From an uncultured Algibacter sp. (lineage in GTDB: Bacteria > Bacteroidota > Bacteroidia > Flavobacteriales > Flavobacteriaceae), in assembly GCF_947495675.1 (NCBI RefSeq), contig NZ_CANLZX010000018.1, positions 1 through 64,000 on the forward strand: 64,000 nucleotides of DNA, given 5' to 3'. The position numbers and the translations under genes are program-made. Within the stretch, counting starts at the first letter, position 1. Every line of letters begins with the position of its first letter. The notes beneath the pieces were generated by a model. That model made no database searches and was not told where the DNA came from. It saw only the letters and a program-made list of their open reading frames with translations. This document shows positions 56,267 through 64,000 of this stretch, piece by piece.

Positions 56267-56644
56267 TCAATTTAAATTAGTTTCTAAAACTTGAATACCA
56301 TTATACTCTAATAAATAATCTTGATTTAAATATATAGGCTTACTTTCACCATCAACACTACCAATCCCAACTCCTGCATATAAAACTTTAGCATCATTTT
56401 CTCTTGCGTGGCTTTTAAAAGACTCCATCCAAACAACATCGTAATTATTTGGGTTTTCAGGTAATTTTACTGCTCGAACTATAACAAAAAAGTACTGCTT
56501 ATTTTTATCCATACAAACAAACTGCGGGTGCTTTTTAAGTTTACTATTAATAGCAATAAATTCAAAACCACGTTGCTCTAAATCTTTTCCAACATGATTC
56601 ATGGCTAGATTATGTAATTCTTGATCTGTTAAAGGCTTACTCAT
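56267..56644 (-). CDS. Conserved small protein upstream of apbE
   Basis: A 125-residue soluble protein with an alpha/beta pattern: LTDQELHNLAMNHVGKDLEQ, FEFIAINSKLKKHPQFVCMD, KQYFFVIVRAVKLPENPNNY and KVLYAGVGIGS. No signal or membrane segment is visible. The hydrophobic strand order with a central QFVC, FFVIVR and VLYAGVG resembles a PD-(D/E)XK-like or similar alpha/beta core, without clear catalytic residues. I recall such proteins carrying an NQR subunit F name in some annotations, which this sequence does not support. It forms an operon with apbE. Confidence 0.7.
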   Translation of the reverse strand: MSKPLTDQELHNLAMNHVGKDLEQRGFEFIAINSKLKKHPQFVCMDKNKQYFFVIVRAVKLPENPNNYDVVWMESFKSHARENDAKVLYAGVGIGSVDGESKPIYLNQDYLLEYNGIQVLETNLN

Positions 56645-57625
56645 AGTATAAAAATAATATAAAAGTTAATGAGATGATGACATTTTAAAATTGTTTCGAT
56701 AAGATGATATATAAATCATATAACCTGTTAAATCCTTTTTATCATAAAGACTTTTTCACCTATTTAATACTCATTTTAACACTATTTTTCCTTGTAGATA
56801 AAAGAATAAAAAAACAAATTAAAGTATAAGTAAGAATAAAACTAACTTTTAAAATAATCAAAATAAAAATCGATATTTTGAAAATCCAAAAACAAATATT
56901 TACAAACTAATAAAGCATTTTTACGCTATTTGATAAACTATAAAATAAATCCAGAATGGATACAAACCGGTAATTGCTATTATTTCAATTTAACTGTACA
57001 AAGCAAAAACAGACCTCCAAATACATCTGTTTAAAATTAATATCTAAACGAAGGCTACAAGAAATTATAGAAACATATTTTAATTCTAATTCAGGTTATG
57101 TTTATGAAAGTCAAAAATGAAGAAATAAAACAAAGGCGTTTAACGATAAATAAACCACTTAACAGTATAGTATTTGGCTAATAATGAAATAATTGTATCT
57201 TTCCTATAGCTATTAATTTTCAATATACATTAGGCTTGTAAAATCAAATAAAGCTCTTATTTTTTGACAAAAAACAATTAATCTCAATATTTTAAAATAG
57301 ATGGTTTTAAAAAAAGTTGAAACGCTTAGTTCTTATAAATAGTTGTTTAATAAAACATGTAATTATCTAGATGTTTTATTTAAGTTCAGTTATAAATAAA
57401 AAGTACATCAAAGAAATGATAAAACGAACGACATGAATTTTAATAATATTACATAAACAGTTAGCTATATGTTTAAACATCTAAGTCTTTAAAAAACTAT
57501 GAATCTTTAATTTAAAGGTATTAGCTTTTATTGAAGATGAAATTAGAAGAATTAACAATTCTCACTAAATATTATCGTTTATGAAAAATTATGGGCTTTA
57601 ATTTAGACCTAAAATAATACAAAGA
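56645..57625. other. 981-base AT-rich stretch without an intact gene
   Basis: All frames are broken by frequent stops. No tRNA, known structured RNA, terminator or clear promoter box was recognised. A short open piece at about 57050-57119 reads KRRLQEIIETYFNSNSGYVY before a stop, which could be the tail of a decayed gene. The stretch separates the apbE pair from the TPR protein gene. Confidence 0.5.
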
Positions 57626-58366
57626 TTGAAAGATAATAACAAAATATCACAAGAGTTACTTGAAATTATAGAACGTTACATAAATGGTTCTATGCCCCCA
57701 CAAGAGCTGAAAGATTTTAACCAACTTCTTGAACTTGACAATGATTTTAAAACAAAAGTAGAGGATGTTAAAATAATGCTCTCAGGAATTGAAACACAAT
57801 CATTAAAAGAAAAGCATGATGAACTTCATCAGGATAATTATAAAACTTCAGAAAAAAAATCTAGTACTAATAAAATTAGGTTTTTATACTATAGAAAAAT
57901 AGCAATTGCTGCAGCAATAATTTTTGCTATTGGTAGTATTTGGTTTTTTGCCACCTCAAAAAACGATAAGCTATTCACTAAATATTTTAAGCCAGACCCA
58001 GGTATAACAACTACAGCAAAAAATCCTAACAATTTAGAGTTTTATGATGCCATGGAGAATTATAAACATGGAAATTTTATTCAAGCTATTAATAAATGGA
58101 GAATAATACAAGAAAGAAAACCAAATAATGATACTTTAAATTATTTTATAGGTGTAGCTTATCTATCAGATAACAACATAATTGATGCTATCCCATTTTT
58201 AGAACGATCAATTGAAGCTGATGATAGTTTTATATTTTTAGATGAAGCATACTTATATTTAGGATTAGCGTATTTAAAAGAAGGAAATCTTGAGCTAGCA
58301 AAAAAGCATTTAAGTACTAGTGAAACAAGTAAAGCTAGGAAGCTTATTTCAGAACTAAAAAAATAA
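57626..58366 (+). CDS. Membrane-anchored anti-sigma-like protein with TPR domain
   Basis: A 246-residue protein starting with TTG. Residues 8-50 (LEIIERYINGSMPPQELKDF) resemble the N-terminal helices of flavobacterial anti-sigma-like proteins; a membrane helix lies near 90-108 (KIAIAAAIIFAIGSIWFFAT). The periplasmic part has two to three TPR units (MENYKHGNFIQAINKWRIIQ, LNYFIGVAYLSDNNIIDAIP, AYLYLGLAYLKEGNLELAKK). No sigma factor gene is adjacent, so an anti-sigma role is only a suggestion. It stands alone between two AT-rich gaps. Confidence 0.7.
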   Translation: MKDNNKISQELLEIIERYINGSMPPQELKDFNQLLELDNDFKTKVEDVKIMLSGIETQSLKEKHDELHQDNYKTSEKKSSTNKIRFLYYRKIAIAAAIIFAIGSIWFFATSKNDKLFTKYFKPDPGITTTAKNPNNLEFYDAMENYKHGNFIQAINKWRIIQERKPNNDTLNYFIGVAYLSDNNIIDAIPFLERSIEADDSFIFLDEAYLYLGLAYLKEGNLELAKKHLSTSETSKARKLISELKK

Positions 58367-58720
58367 ACTTAAAACCTATCTTTACACACCTTCAAATTAA
58401 GGAACACAAATTCCTAAACAACTATATATCAAACACATATATCACCTTACAAATACAACTTGATTGTTATTTGGAGTATTAAGGGTTACAAGTATGATTG
58501 CAAAACACTATGAAAAAATATTTTTCTTGCAATAAAAGTTTTAGCTATTTTTATGTTTGATTACATATAAATAAATTAAAATGAGAGTAAAATTTATAAG
58601 AAAACAAGTTAATTATAACAAGTATGGTGCTATTATAAATTTAGTCTGAAACTAAAATTTAAGGATAGTTTTATATACGAATGTTAAGTTTTTAGTAACT
58701 TTAAATAAAACTAATATGTT
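58367..58720. other. 354-base intergenic stretch
   Basis: AT-rich and without a convincing gene. It contains a 22-codon open frame at 58581 with no similarity I can see, and TAACTTTA near 58696 (one mismatch from the -7 consensus) about 17 bases before the next start. The small inverted repeat AAGGAACACAAATTCCT-like (near 58396-58413) may be a weak hairpin. Confidence 0.45.
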
Positions 58721-59173
58721 ATGGATACAACACTCCGCTTAGAATCTGCTATAAAAAAACTCTATATTTCGTTTCATAATAACACTATAAACCCAGAATG
58801 TTGTAAACAATGTGCTGTCGGTAATATTTTAGATAATACAGATAGCTGGAAACACTTATCTGATTATCACGGCTCTTTAAATCTAAATTATGTTGGTAAA
58901 GTGAATCAAAATTTGGGCAAAAAGTTCAATGGATATTCTCCTTTAGAATTACTTAAAATTGAGCATATATTTTTAAAAGCTTGTGGTTTTCAATTACCAC
59001 TTCATCATAAAAACAATAAACCTAAAAACACTACAGATAAGAATGTTCTTTTCAATGGTTTATATGCTGTTATTTCTTTTCTATGTGAATTAGATGGAGT
59101 TTCAAATGTTATGGATTACACTAACCTATTTAAAATTAAGAATAAAAAAACCGACACTTTCGTATCGGTTTAA
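58721..59173 (+). CDS. Conserved Cys-motif protein next to nqr
   Basis: A 150-residue soluble protein. Its hallmark is NPECCKQCAVGNILDNTDSW, with Cys27, Cys28 and Cys31, followed by HLSDYHGSLNLNYVG, FNGYSPLELLKIEHIFLKAC, the LPLHHKNNKP loop and FNGLYAVISFLCELDG. The Cys cluster with nearby His residues could bind iron or zinc. It is convergent with nqrF, 16 bases apart, and shares its terminator region. I recall close relatives beside nqr genes in Flavobacteriaceae, so a link to NQR assembly is possible. Function is unknown. Confidence 0.75.
   Translation: MDTTLRLESAIKKLYISFHNNTINPECCKQCAVGNILDNTDSWKHLSDYHGSLNLNYVGKVNQNLGKKFNGYSPLELLKIEHIFLKACGFQLPLHHKNNKPKNTTDKNVLFNGLYAVISFLCELDGVSNVMDYTNLFKIKNKKTDTFVSV
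59148..59171 (-). terminator. Terminator of the nqr operon, inside the 3' end of the convergent gene
   Basis: AAACCGA (59148-59154) pairs with TCGGTTT (59165-59171). On the minus strand the stem is followed by a T run (from the A7 at 59144-59150). It ends nqr transcripts while encoding the last codons of the Cys-motif protein on the plus strand. Confidence 0.7.
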
Positions 59174-59189
59174 TATTTTGAGAATCTTA

Positions 59190-60497
59190 TTATCCTCCAA
59201 AGTCATCAAATCTAATATGCTCATCTGGGATACCAAAATCTTCACCCATTTTCTGAACTGCTTTGTTCATTAATGGTGGTCCACAGAAATACAATTCAAT
59301 ATCTTCTGGCGATTCGTGTTTACTTAAATAATTATCTATAACACAGTTATGAATAAAGCCAACAAATCCGTCACCTGGAGCATCAATATCTTCTTTTACT
59401 TTCCAATTATCTTCTTCCATAGGTTCAGATAAAGCTAAGTAGAATTTAAAGTTTGGAAACTCTTTTTCTAATTGCTCAAAATGATCTAAGTAGAATAACT
59501 CACGTTTAGATCGACCACCATACCAATAAGTTACTTTTCTACCTGTTTTTAAGGTTTTGAATAAATGGTATAAGTGAGATCTCATTGGTGCCATTCCAGC
59601 ACCCCCACCAACATAAAGCATTTCACTTTCAGAATCGTTGATAAAGAATTCACCATAAGGTCCTGAAATGGTTACTTTATCTCCTGGTTTTTGATTAAAA
59701 ATATAAGATGAAGCAATACCTGGATTAACATCCATCCATCCATTTTTAGCTCTATCCCATGGTGGACAAGCAACACGTACATTTAACATGATTTCACGCC
59801 CTTCTGCTGGGTAAGAAGCCATAGAATATGCTCTTTCTATAGTTTCTGTGTTTTTCATTACTAATGGCCATAAAGCAAATTTATCCCATTCTGTTTGAAA
59901 TTTATCAGGTGTATCATGTTCTTCTGGGTGAGCTGTAATATCCATATCTGAATATTTCACTTCACATGGAGGAATTTCAATTTGAATATAGCCACCTGCT
60001 TTGTAACCCATATCCTCAGGAATCTCAACAACAAATTCTTTAATAAATGATGCCACATTATAATTACGAACTACTGTAGCTTCCCATTTTTTAATTCCAA
60101 ATACTTCTTCTGGAATGGTGATATTCATGTCTTGTTTTACTTTAACTTGACATGCTAATCTTGCTCCATGTTGCAATTCTTTACGAGAAAAATGAGGTGT
60201 TTCAGTAGGAAGTGCTTCTCCTCCTCCTTCTAATACATGACATTCACATTGAATACATGTTCCACCACCACCACAAGCCGATGGTAAGAATATTTTATTA
60301 TTTCCTAAAGTTGATAACAAAGTACCTCCAGAAGCTACTTCTATTTCCTTTTCACCGTTAATAGTTATCTTAACTGGACCAGACGGTGATAATTTTTGTT
60401 TAACAAAAAGTAATAAACTAACAAGTACTAACGTAATTATTAAAAACGCTGCAACTGTTGCTATAACTGTCCCTGTTGTTCCTGCTGCTAAAATCAT
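59190..60497 (-). CDS. nqrF: Na+-translocating NADH:quinone reductase subunit F
   Basis: NqrF is the electron input subunit: it oxidises NADH with FAD and passes electrons to a [2Fe-2S] cluster. The 435-residue protein has an N-terminal membrane helix (residues 9-32), a ferredoxin domain with Cys75, Cys81, Cys84 and Cys116 ([11 protein letters not shown] and LACQVK), the FAD motif RAYSMASYP, and the NADH-binding [14 protein letters not shown] and [15 protein letters not shown]. It ends in FDDFGG as other NqrF do. It is the last gene of nqrABCDEF, one base after nqrE. Confidence 0.97.
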   Translation of the reverse strand: MILAAGTTGTVIATVAAFLIITLVLVSLLLFVKQKLSPSGPVKITINGEKEIEVASGGTLLSTLGNNKIFLPSACGGGGTCIQCECHVLEGGGEALPTETPHFSRKELQHGARLACQVKVKQDMNITIPEEVFGIKKWEATVVRNYNVASFIKEFVVEIPEDMGYKAGGYIQIEIPPCEVKYSDMDITAHPEEHDTPDKFQTEWDKFALWPLVMKNTETIERAYSMASYPAEGREIMLNVRVACPPWDRAKNGWMDVNPGIASSYIFNQKPGDKVTISGPYGEFFINDSESEMLYVGGGAGMAPMRSHLYHLFKTLKTGRKVTYWYGGRSKRELFYLDHFEQLEKEFPNFKFYLALSEPMEEDNWKVKEDIDAPGDGFVGFIHNCVIDNYLSKHESPEDIELYFCGPPLMNKAVQKMGEDFGIPDEHIRFDDFGG

Positions 60498-60498
60498 A

Positions 60499-61218
60499 TT
60501 ACTTTACTATTTTAGTATTATCTGCTAAATCTTTAGCTTCTTCTGTTTTTAATGTCTCAACTTCAATGGCTGTTTCTGTAGCTGGTTGTTCTTCCTCATC
60601 ACCTCCAGTTAACATACCACCAAAACTTAGGAAACCAATACCCATTAAACCTGTAATTATAAATGTAATTCCCAAACCTCTTAATGGTGCAGGTACATTA
60701 CTATATCTAATTTTTTCTCTAATGGCTGCAATAGCTAAAATGGCTAAAAACCATCCTATTCCAGAAGAAATACCGTAATTAAATGCTAAACCTAAGGTTT
60801 CAATTTCACGAGATTGCATAAATAACGAACCTCCTAAAATAGCACAGTTTACTGCTATAAGTGGTAGAAATATACCTAAAGAGTTATATAATGAAGGTGA
60901 AAATTTTTCTACTACTATTTCAACTAATTGAACCATCGTTGCAATAGTTGCAATAAACATAATGAAAGAAAGAAAACTTAAGTCGTAATCTGCATATTCT
61001 TCACCTAACCATTTTAATGCTCCAGGTTGTAATAAATATTGATCCAATAACCAGTTTAATGGTACTGTAATAGCTAATACAAATATAACTGCAGCTCCTA
61101 AACCAACAGCAGTTGCAACTTTTTTAGATACGGCTAAATATGAGCACATCCCAAGGAATACTGCAAATACCATGTTATCAATAAAAATCGATTTAAAAAA
61201 TAATTCTATATGTTCCAT
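60499..61218 (-). CDS. nqrE: Na+-translocating NADH:quinone reductase subunit E
   Basis: A 239-residue integral membrane subunit with six helices. Cys25 ([10 protein letters not shown]) and Cys125 ([10 protein letters not shown]) are the positions that, with two Cys of NqrD, bind the membrane iron centre between the inner and outer sides. The C-terminal tail beyond about residue 205 is acidic ([20 protein letters not shown]), longer than in Vibrio NqrE of about 198 residues. It lies 52 bases downstream of nqrD. Confidence 0.96.
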   Translation of the reverse strand: MEHIELFFKSIFIDNMVFAVFLGMCSYLAVSKKVATAVGLGAAVIFVLAITVPLNWLLDQYLLQPGALKWLGEEYADYDLSFLSFIMFIATIATMVQLVEIVVEKFSPSLYNSLGIFLPLIAVNCAILGGSLFMQSREIETLGLAFNYGISSGIGWFLAILAIAAIREKIRYSNVPAPLRGLGITFIITGLMGIGFLSFGGMLTGGDEEEQPATETAIEVETLKTEEAKDLADNTKIVK

Positions 61219-61270
61219 ATTCTTTATTTTGATGTAATTCTAAATCAAGTTTAGAAATTACAAGTCAATT

Positions 61271-61915
61271 TTAGTCTTCTATTAATGCTTTATTTCTACT
61301 ACGTTGTACCCAGATAATTAAACCAACTACTATTAAAGCCATTGGTGGCATTAACATGAATCCGTTATTTTCATAACCTATTGAGTAAACGCCTGTTTGC
61401 TCTATTGGATCACCAAGTACAGGTATACCAAATAAAGTACCTGAACCTAATAATTCTCTAAAGAAACCAACTATAACTAATATTAAAGCATACCCTAAAG
61501 CATTACCAATACCATCTAAGAATGATTTCCAAGGGCCATTAGCTAAAGCAAATGCTTCAAAACGTCCCATAATGATACAGTTTGTAATAATTAATCCTAC
61601 AAATACAGATAATGTTTTACTTAACTCATAAGCAAATGCTTTTAAAACCTGGTCAACAATAATTACTAATGCGGCAACTACAATAAGTTGTACAATAATT
61701 CTAATTTTTGAAGGAATGATATTTCTCATTAAAGAAATAACAACGTTACCAATACCTAAAACGAAAAGCACAGCAATACCCATAACCAACGATGCTTTTA
61801 ACTCTGCAGTAATAGCTAAAGCAGAACAAATACCTAATACTTGAATAGTAATTGGATTGTTATCAGCTAACGGGTCTGTGATTAACTTCGCATCTTTTTT
61901 TGAAAGTAGTCCCAT
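61271..61915 (-). CDS. nqrD: Na+-translocating NADH:quinone reductase subunit D
   Basis: A 214-residue membrane subunit, paralogous to NqrE and RnfA/E. The iron-ligand Cys are Cys30 (VLGICSALAI) and Cys113 (IITNCIIMGR). Six membrane helices are visible, plus the ELLGSGTLFG loop. It helps carry electrons across the membrane iron centre coupled to sodium transport. It lies one base after nqrC. Confidence 0.96.
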   Translation of the reverse strand: MGLLSKKDAKLITDPLADNNPITIQVLGICSALAITAELKASLVMGIAVLFVLGIGNVVISLMRNIIPSKIRIIVQLIVVAALVIIVDQVLKAFAYELSKTLSVFVGLIITNCIIMGRFEAFALANGPWKSFLDGIGNALGYALILVIVGFFRELLGSGTLFGIPVLGDPIEQTGVYSIGYENNGFMLMPPMALIVVGLIIWVQRSRNKALIED

Positions 61916-61916
61916 A

Positions 61917-62663
61917 TTATTTTAACGTTTTAAAGTAAGGTAAATATAATTTTAAATCTTTCTTGATCATGGCAGAAACACCATCGCCAGTAATAGTTGC
62001 ACCAGCTAATGCATCAACTTCATAATCATCTTTTATTTCATTTTTAGGGTCGTTATTACCTTTAGCAACAGAAATCCCTTTGAATACTCCTGCTTCAGTT
62101 AATAAACGCTCTCCATAAAAGTCATCCATGAAATAACGTTGTTTAATGTTTGCTCCTAATCCTGGTGTTTCCCCTGCATGATCGAAAAAAGCACCTTGAA
62201 CAACCATATTTTTATCAAGAGCTACATAGCCCCAAATAGCATCCCAAAGTCCTTTACCTCTAATTGGTGTAATGTAAAAAGTTTTTCCTTCTTTTTCACC
62301 AACAAATAAAGGTAAGCGTCTTGTTCCTCCATTTTTTGCTTTTGCTTGCTCCTTTTTTATATCAATTAGGTAAGCTGAATTATCTTCTTTAGCTACACCA
62401 TTTTCAATAATTAATTGTTGTTTGATATACTTAGAAAATTCATCTGCAACTTTATCGGTTCCAACGAAAGTGATATCACCAGTACCTTCATTACCATTTA
62501 CACCCATAGCATACAGAATATTCTGTTGCTTTTCCATACGTTTATTCTCGTCGATATTAGGTCTTAACGATGATGCCGTAAACGCTAATAACGAACCTAC
62601 AACTAATACCATCGCTACAGCGAAGATTATAGTATAAGAGTTTTTATCTGTATTAACTGCCAT
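61917..62663 (-). CDS. nqrC: Na+-translocating NADH:quinone reductase subunit C
   Basis: A 248-residue subunit with one N-terminal membrane helix (YTIIFAVAMVLVVGSLLAFT) and a periplasmic FMN-binding domain. The covalent FMN site is DALAGATITGDGV, with Thr near 223, the ApbE target pattern. Upstream are GYVALDKNMVVQGAFFDHAG and ETPGLGANI, typical of the FMN_bind fold. Its flavin should be attached by the ApbE encoded at 55274-56251. It is two bases from nqrB. Confidence 0.96.
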   Translation of the reverse strand: MAVNTDKNSYTIIFAVAMVLVVGSLLAFTASSLRPNIDENKRMEKQQNILYAMGVNGNEGTGDITFVGTDKVADEFSKYIKQQLIIENGVAKEDNSAYLIDIKKEQAKAKNGGTRRLPLFVGEKEGKTFYITPIRGKGLWDAIWGYVALDKNMVVQGAFFDHAGETPGLGANIKQRYFMDDFYGERLLTEAGVFKGISVAKGNNDPKNEIKDDYEVDALAGATITGDGVSAMIKKDLKLYLPYFKTLK

Positions 62664-62665
62664 AA

Positions 62666-63907
62666 TTATGCTGTTTTAACTTTTAAACGTTTCATTCTTT
62701 TCTTCACGTTACCTTGAACCACATAATGGTCTATTGTTGGTGCAAATACATTCATTAATAGAATAGCTAACATAACACCTTCTGGGTAAGCTGGATTGAA
62801 TACACGAATCATAATAGAAATAAATCCTACTAAAAAACCATATATCCATTTCCCTTTGTTTGTTTGTGATGCTGTAACAGGATCGGTAGCCATAAAGACT
62901 GTACCAAAGGCAAAACCGCCAATAATTAAATGCTCCCAAAAAGGTGCACTCATTAATCCATAAAAATTACTGCTTTCTGTAATCCATCCTGAAGCTACAA
63001 CTTGATTGAATATTAATCCCATTACAATAGCACCTAATACAGATGATAACATAATTCTCCAGCTACCTATTTTAGAAAAGATTAAAAACAAACCTCCAAG
63101 TAAAATTAATAATGTTGAAGTTTCACCTACAGAACCTGGAATAAATCCTAAGAACATGTCCATGAAACTTACATCAGATCCTCCTAACATAAATTCATTA
63201 CCTTGTGCCAAGCTACCTAATATAGTTTCTCCAGAAATAGCATCAGGCTGAGCGCCAGCAGCTAAATCTTGTACTCTAGGGTCTGCACCATGAACCCAAA
63301 CTTTATCTCCACTCATCCAGGTTGGATAAGCAAAAAACAAAAAGGCTCTAATGGTTAATGCAGGGTTTAGAATATTCATTCCTGTTCCTCCAAATACTTC
63401 TTTACCAATTACAACACCAAACACAACAGCAACAGCTAACATCCATAACGGAATATCAATTGGCACTATTAATGGAACTAACATACCAGTAACTAGATAC
63501 CCTTCTTCTACCTCGTGTCCTTTAATTATGGCGAATATAAATTCAATTCCTAGACCAACACCGTAGGATACAATTACTAATGGTATGATTTTCCAAAAAC
63601 CAACCATAAAATTATCTAGTGTCCAAAACTCAGGACTAAAGAAACTTCCAGCTACTGCTTGAATATCCCCTAAAGCTAAATGATGTTGATAACCAGCGTT
63701 AAACATACCAAACAATAAACATGGCACCATAGCCATGATTACGGTATTCATAGTACGCTTTAAATCGTCGGCAGCCTTGATATGAGTACCATTATGTGTT
63801 GTCTCATTTGGCAAGTATAAAAACGTATGGATGGCATTAAATGCTGGTATCCATTTTTTGTCTTTATTTTTTTCTTTAAAATTATGTAAATTCTCTTTTA
63901 AACCCAT
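62666..63907 (-). CDS. nqrB: Na+-translocating NADH:quinone reductase subunit B
   Basis: NqrB holds the ubiquinone site, riboflavin and a covalent FMN, and is part of the sodium path. The 413-residue protein has about ten membrane helices. The FMN acceptor is QPDAISGETILGSL with Thr228. Other conserved segments are VTGMLVPLIVPIDIPLWMLA, FGGTGMNILNPALTIRAFLF and GFAFGTVFMATDPVTA. The ATG overlaps the nqrA stop by one base (TAATG). Confidence 0.97.
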   Translation of the reverse strand: MGLKENLHNFKEKNKDKKWIPAFNAIHTFLYLPNETTHNGTHIKAADDLKRTMNTVIMAMVPCLLFGMFNAGYQHHLALGDIQAVAGSFFSPEFWTLDNFMVGFWKIIPLVIVSYGVGLGIEFIFAIIKGHEVEEGYLVTGMLVPLIVPIDIPLWMLAVAVVFGVVIGKEVFGGTGMNILNPALTIRAFLFFAYPTWMSGDKVWVHGADPRVQDLAAGAQPDAISGETILGSLAQGNEFMLGGSDVSFMDMFLGFIPGSVGETSTLLILLGGLFLIFSKIGSWRIMLSSVLGAIVMGLIFNQVVASGWITESSNFYGLMSAPFWEHLIIGGFAFGTVFMATDPVTASQTNKGKWIYGFLVGFISIMIRVFNPAYPEGVMLAILLMNVFAPTIDHYVVQGNVKKRMKRLKVKTA

Positions 63908-64000
63908 TATCCTATCTCTTTAAGCATTAAGTCTAAACCTTCTCTAATTATTTTTTGATGTGGTTGTTTAGATACACATACAAATTCTGTTAACGCAAAA
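63907..64000 (-). CDS. nqrA: Na+-translocating NADH:quinone reductase subunit A, C-terminal end
   Basis: The last 30 codons of nqrA enter the window on the minus strand (EFVCVSKQPHQKIIREGLDL then MLKEIG and stop). The CVSKQPHQ and IREGLDLM pattern is the usual NqrA tail, where the Cys-containing strand and final helix close the cytoplasmic subunit. Its stop overlaps the nqrB start by one base, which identifies it beyond doubt despite the short length. Confidence 0.9.
   Translation of the reverse strand, partial: FALTEFVCVSKQPHQKIIREGLDLMLKEIG

Noticed and set aside
56645..57625. Structured RNA (tmRNA, 6S or RNase P) in the long gap
   Set aside because: No conserved core of these RNAs was found; the stretch is AT-rich without strong paired regions.
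58581..58649. 22-codon open frame MRVKFIRKQ...
   Set aside because: Too short, no ribosome-binding or promoter signal and no recognisable sequence.

Overview
The window is a chromosomal segment of an AT-rich member of the Bacteroidetes, most likely family Flavobacteriaceae. Evidence: TAnnTTTG-type -7 promoter boxes directly in front of many genes, almost no Shine-Dalgarno sequences, N-terminal lipoprotein and Sec signals of flavobacterial style, DUF1573 and carboxypeptidase-regulatory-like secreted proteins, TPR-containing hybrid histidine kinases, a kynurenine-pathway cluster and an nqrABCDEF operon. No rRNA, phage, insertion sequence or CRISPR array was seen. One tRNA gene (Gly, TCC anticodon) is present.

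Layout. 1-518: N-terminal part of a secreted surface protein (minus). 0.77-7.5 kb: housekeeping block (pyrE, SRPBCC protein, birA, rsfS, ftsH, LUD-domain protein, cdsA, psd, acyl-CoA-binding protein); from rsfS on it links protein quality control with phosphatidylethanolamine synthesis. 7.6-17.2 kb: a putative metalloprotease lipoprotein, valS, a DUF1573 protein, a PDZ/aspartyl protease, an aminotransferase, murB and an ECF sigma/anti-sigma pair. 17.3-27.3 kb: aquaporin, glycosyltransferase, a second ECF sigma, lipA-gap, a hybrid kinase, lpxK, and a Nif3-like protein followed by a coiled-coil protein. 27.4-31.7 kb is the most accessory-looking stretch: a degenerate intergenic repeat, lipoprotein-type msrA, a solitary 557-aa protein with a PD-(D/E)XK-like C-terminus, a nested-palindrome element, a methyltransferase and a lipoprotein. 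31.9-38.0 kb: kynurenine degradation (kynureninase, kynurenine 3-monooxygenase, atypical SDR, 3-hydroxyanthranilate dioxygenase, ACMSD-like amidohydrolase, O-methyltransferase). 38-49.7 kb: second hybrid kinase, tatA, M1 peptidase, DUF6702-like protein, three tandem secreted paralogues, peptidase E, tRNA-Gly, two GNAT acetyltransferases, M48 protease, ankyrin protein. 49.9-56.6 kb: gpmI, HAD protein, CoA-transferase, map, methyltransferase, DUF423 protein, apbE and a small conserved protein. 57.6-64 kb: a membrane TPR protein, a Cys-motif protein convergent with nqr, and nqrF-E-D-C-B-(A) on the minus strand.

How the genes work together. The kynurenine cluster should convert kynurenine to 3-hydroxyanthranilate and on to 2-aminomuconate semialdehyde; tryptophan dioxygenase, formamidase and the semialdehyde dehydrogenase are not in the window. 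NqrA-F form the sodium-pumping NADH:quinone oxidoreductase; ApbE encoded nearby would attach FMN to NqrB and NqrC, whose acceptor motifs are visible. Four related REP-like intergenic elements and one different nested palindrome sit between genes. The best candidate for something undescribed is the solitary nuclease-like gene at 28374-30047 with its palindromic 3' flank; the Cys-motif protein beside nqr is a second candidate. All functions are assigned by reading motifs, without database searches.
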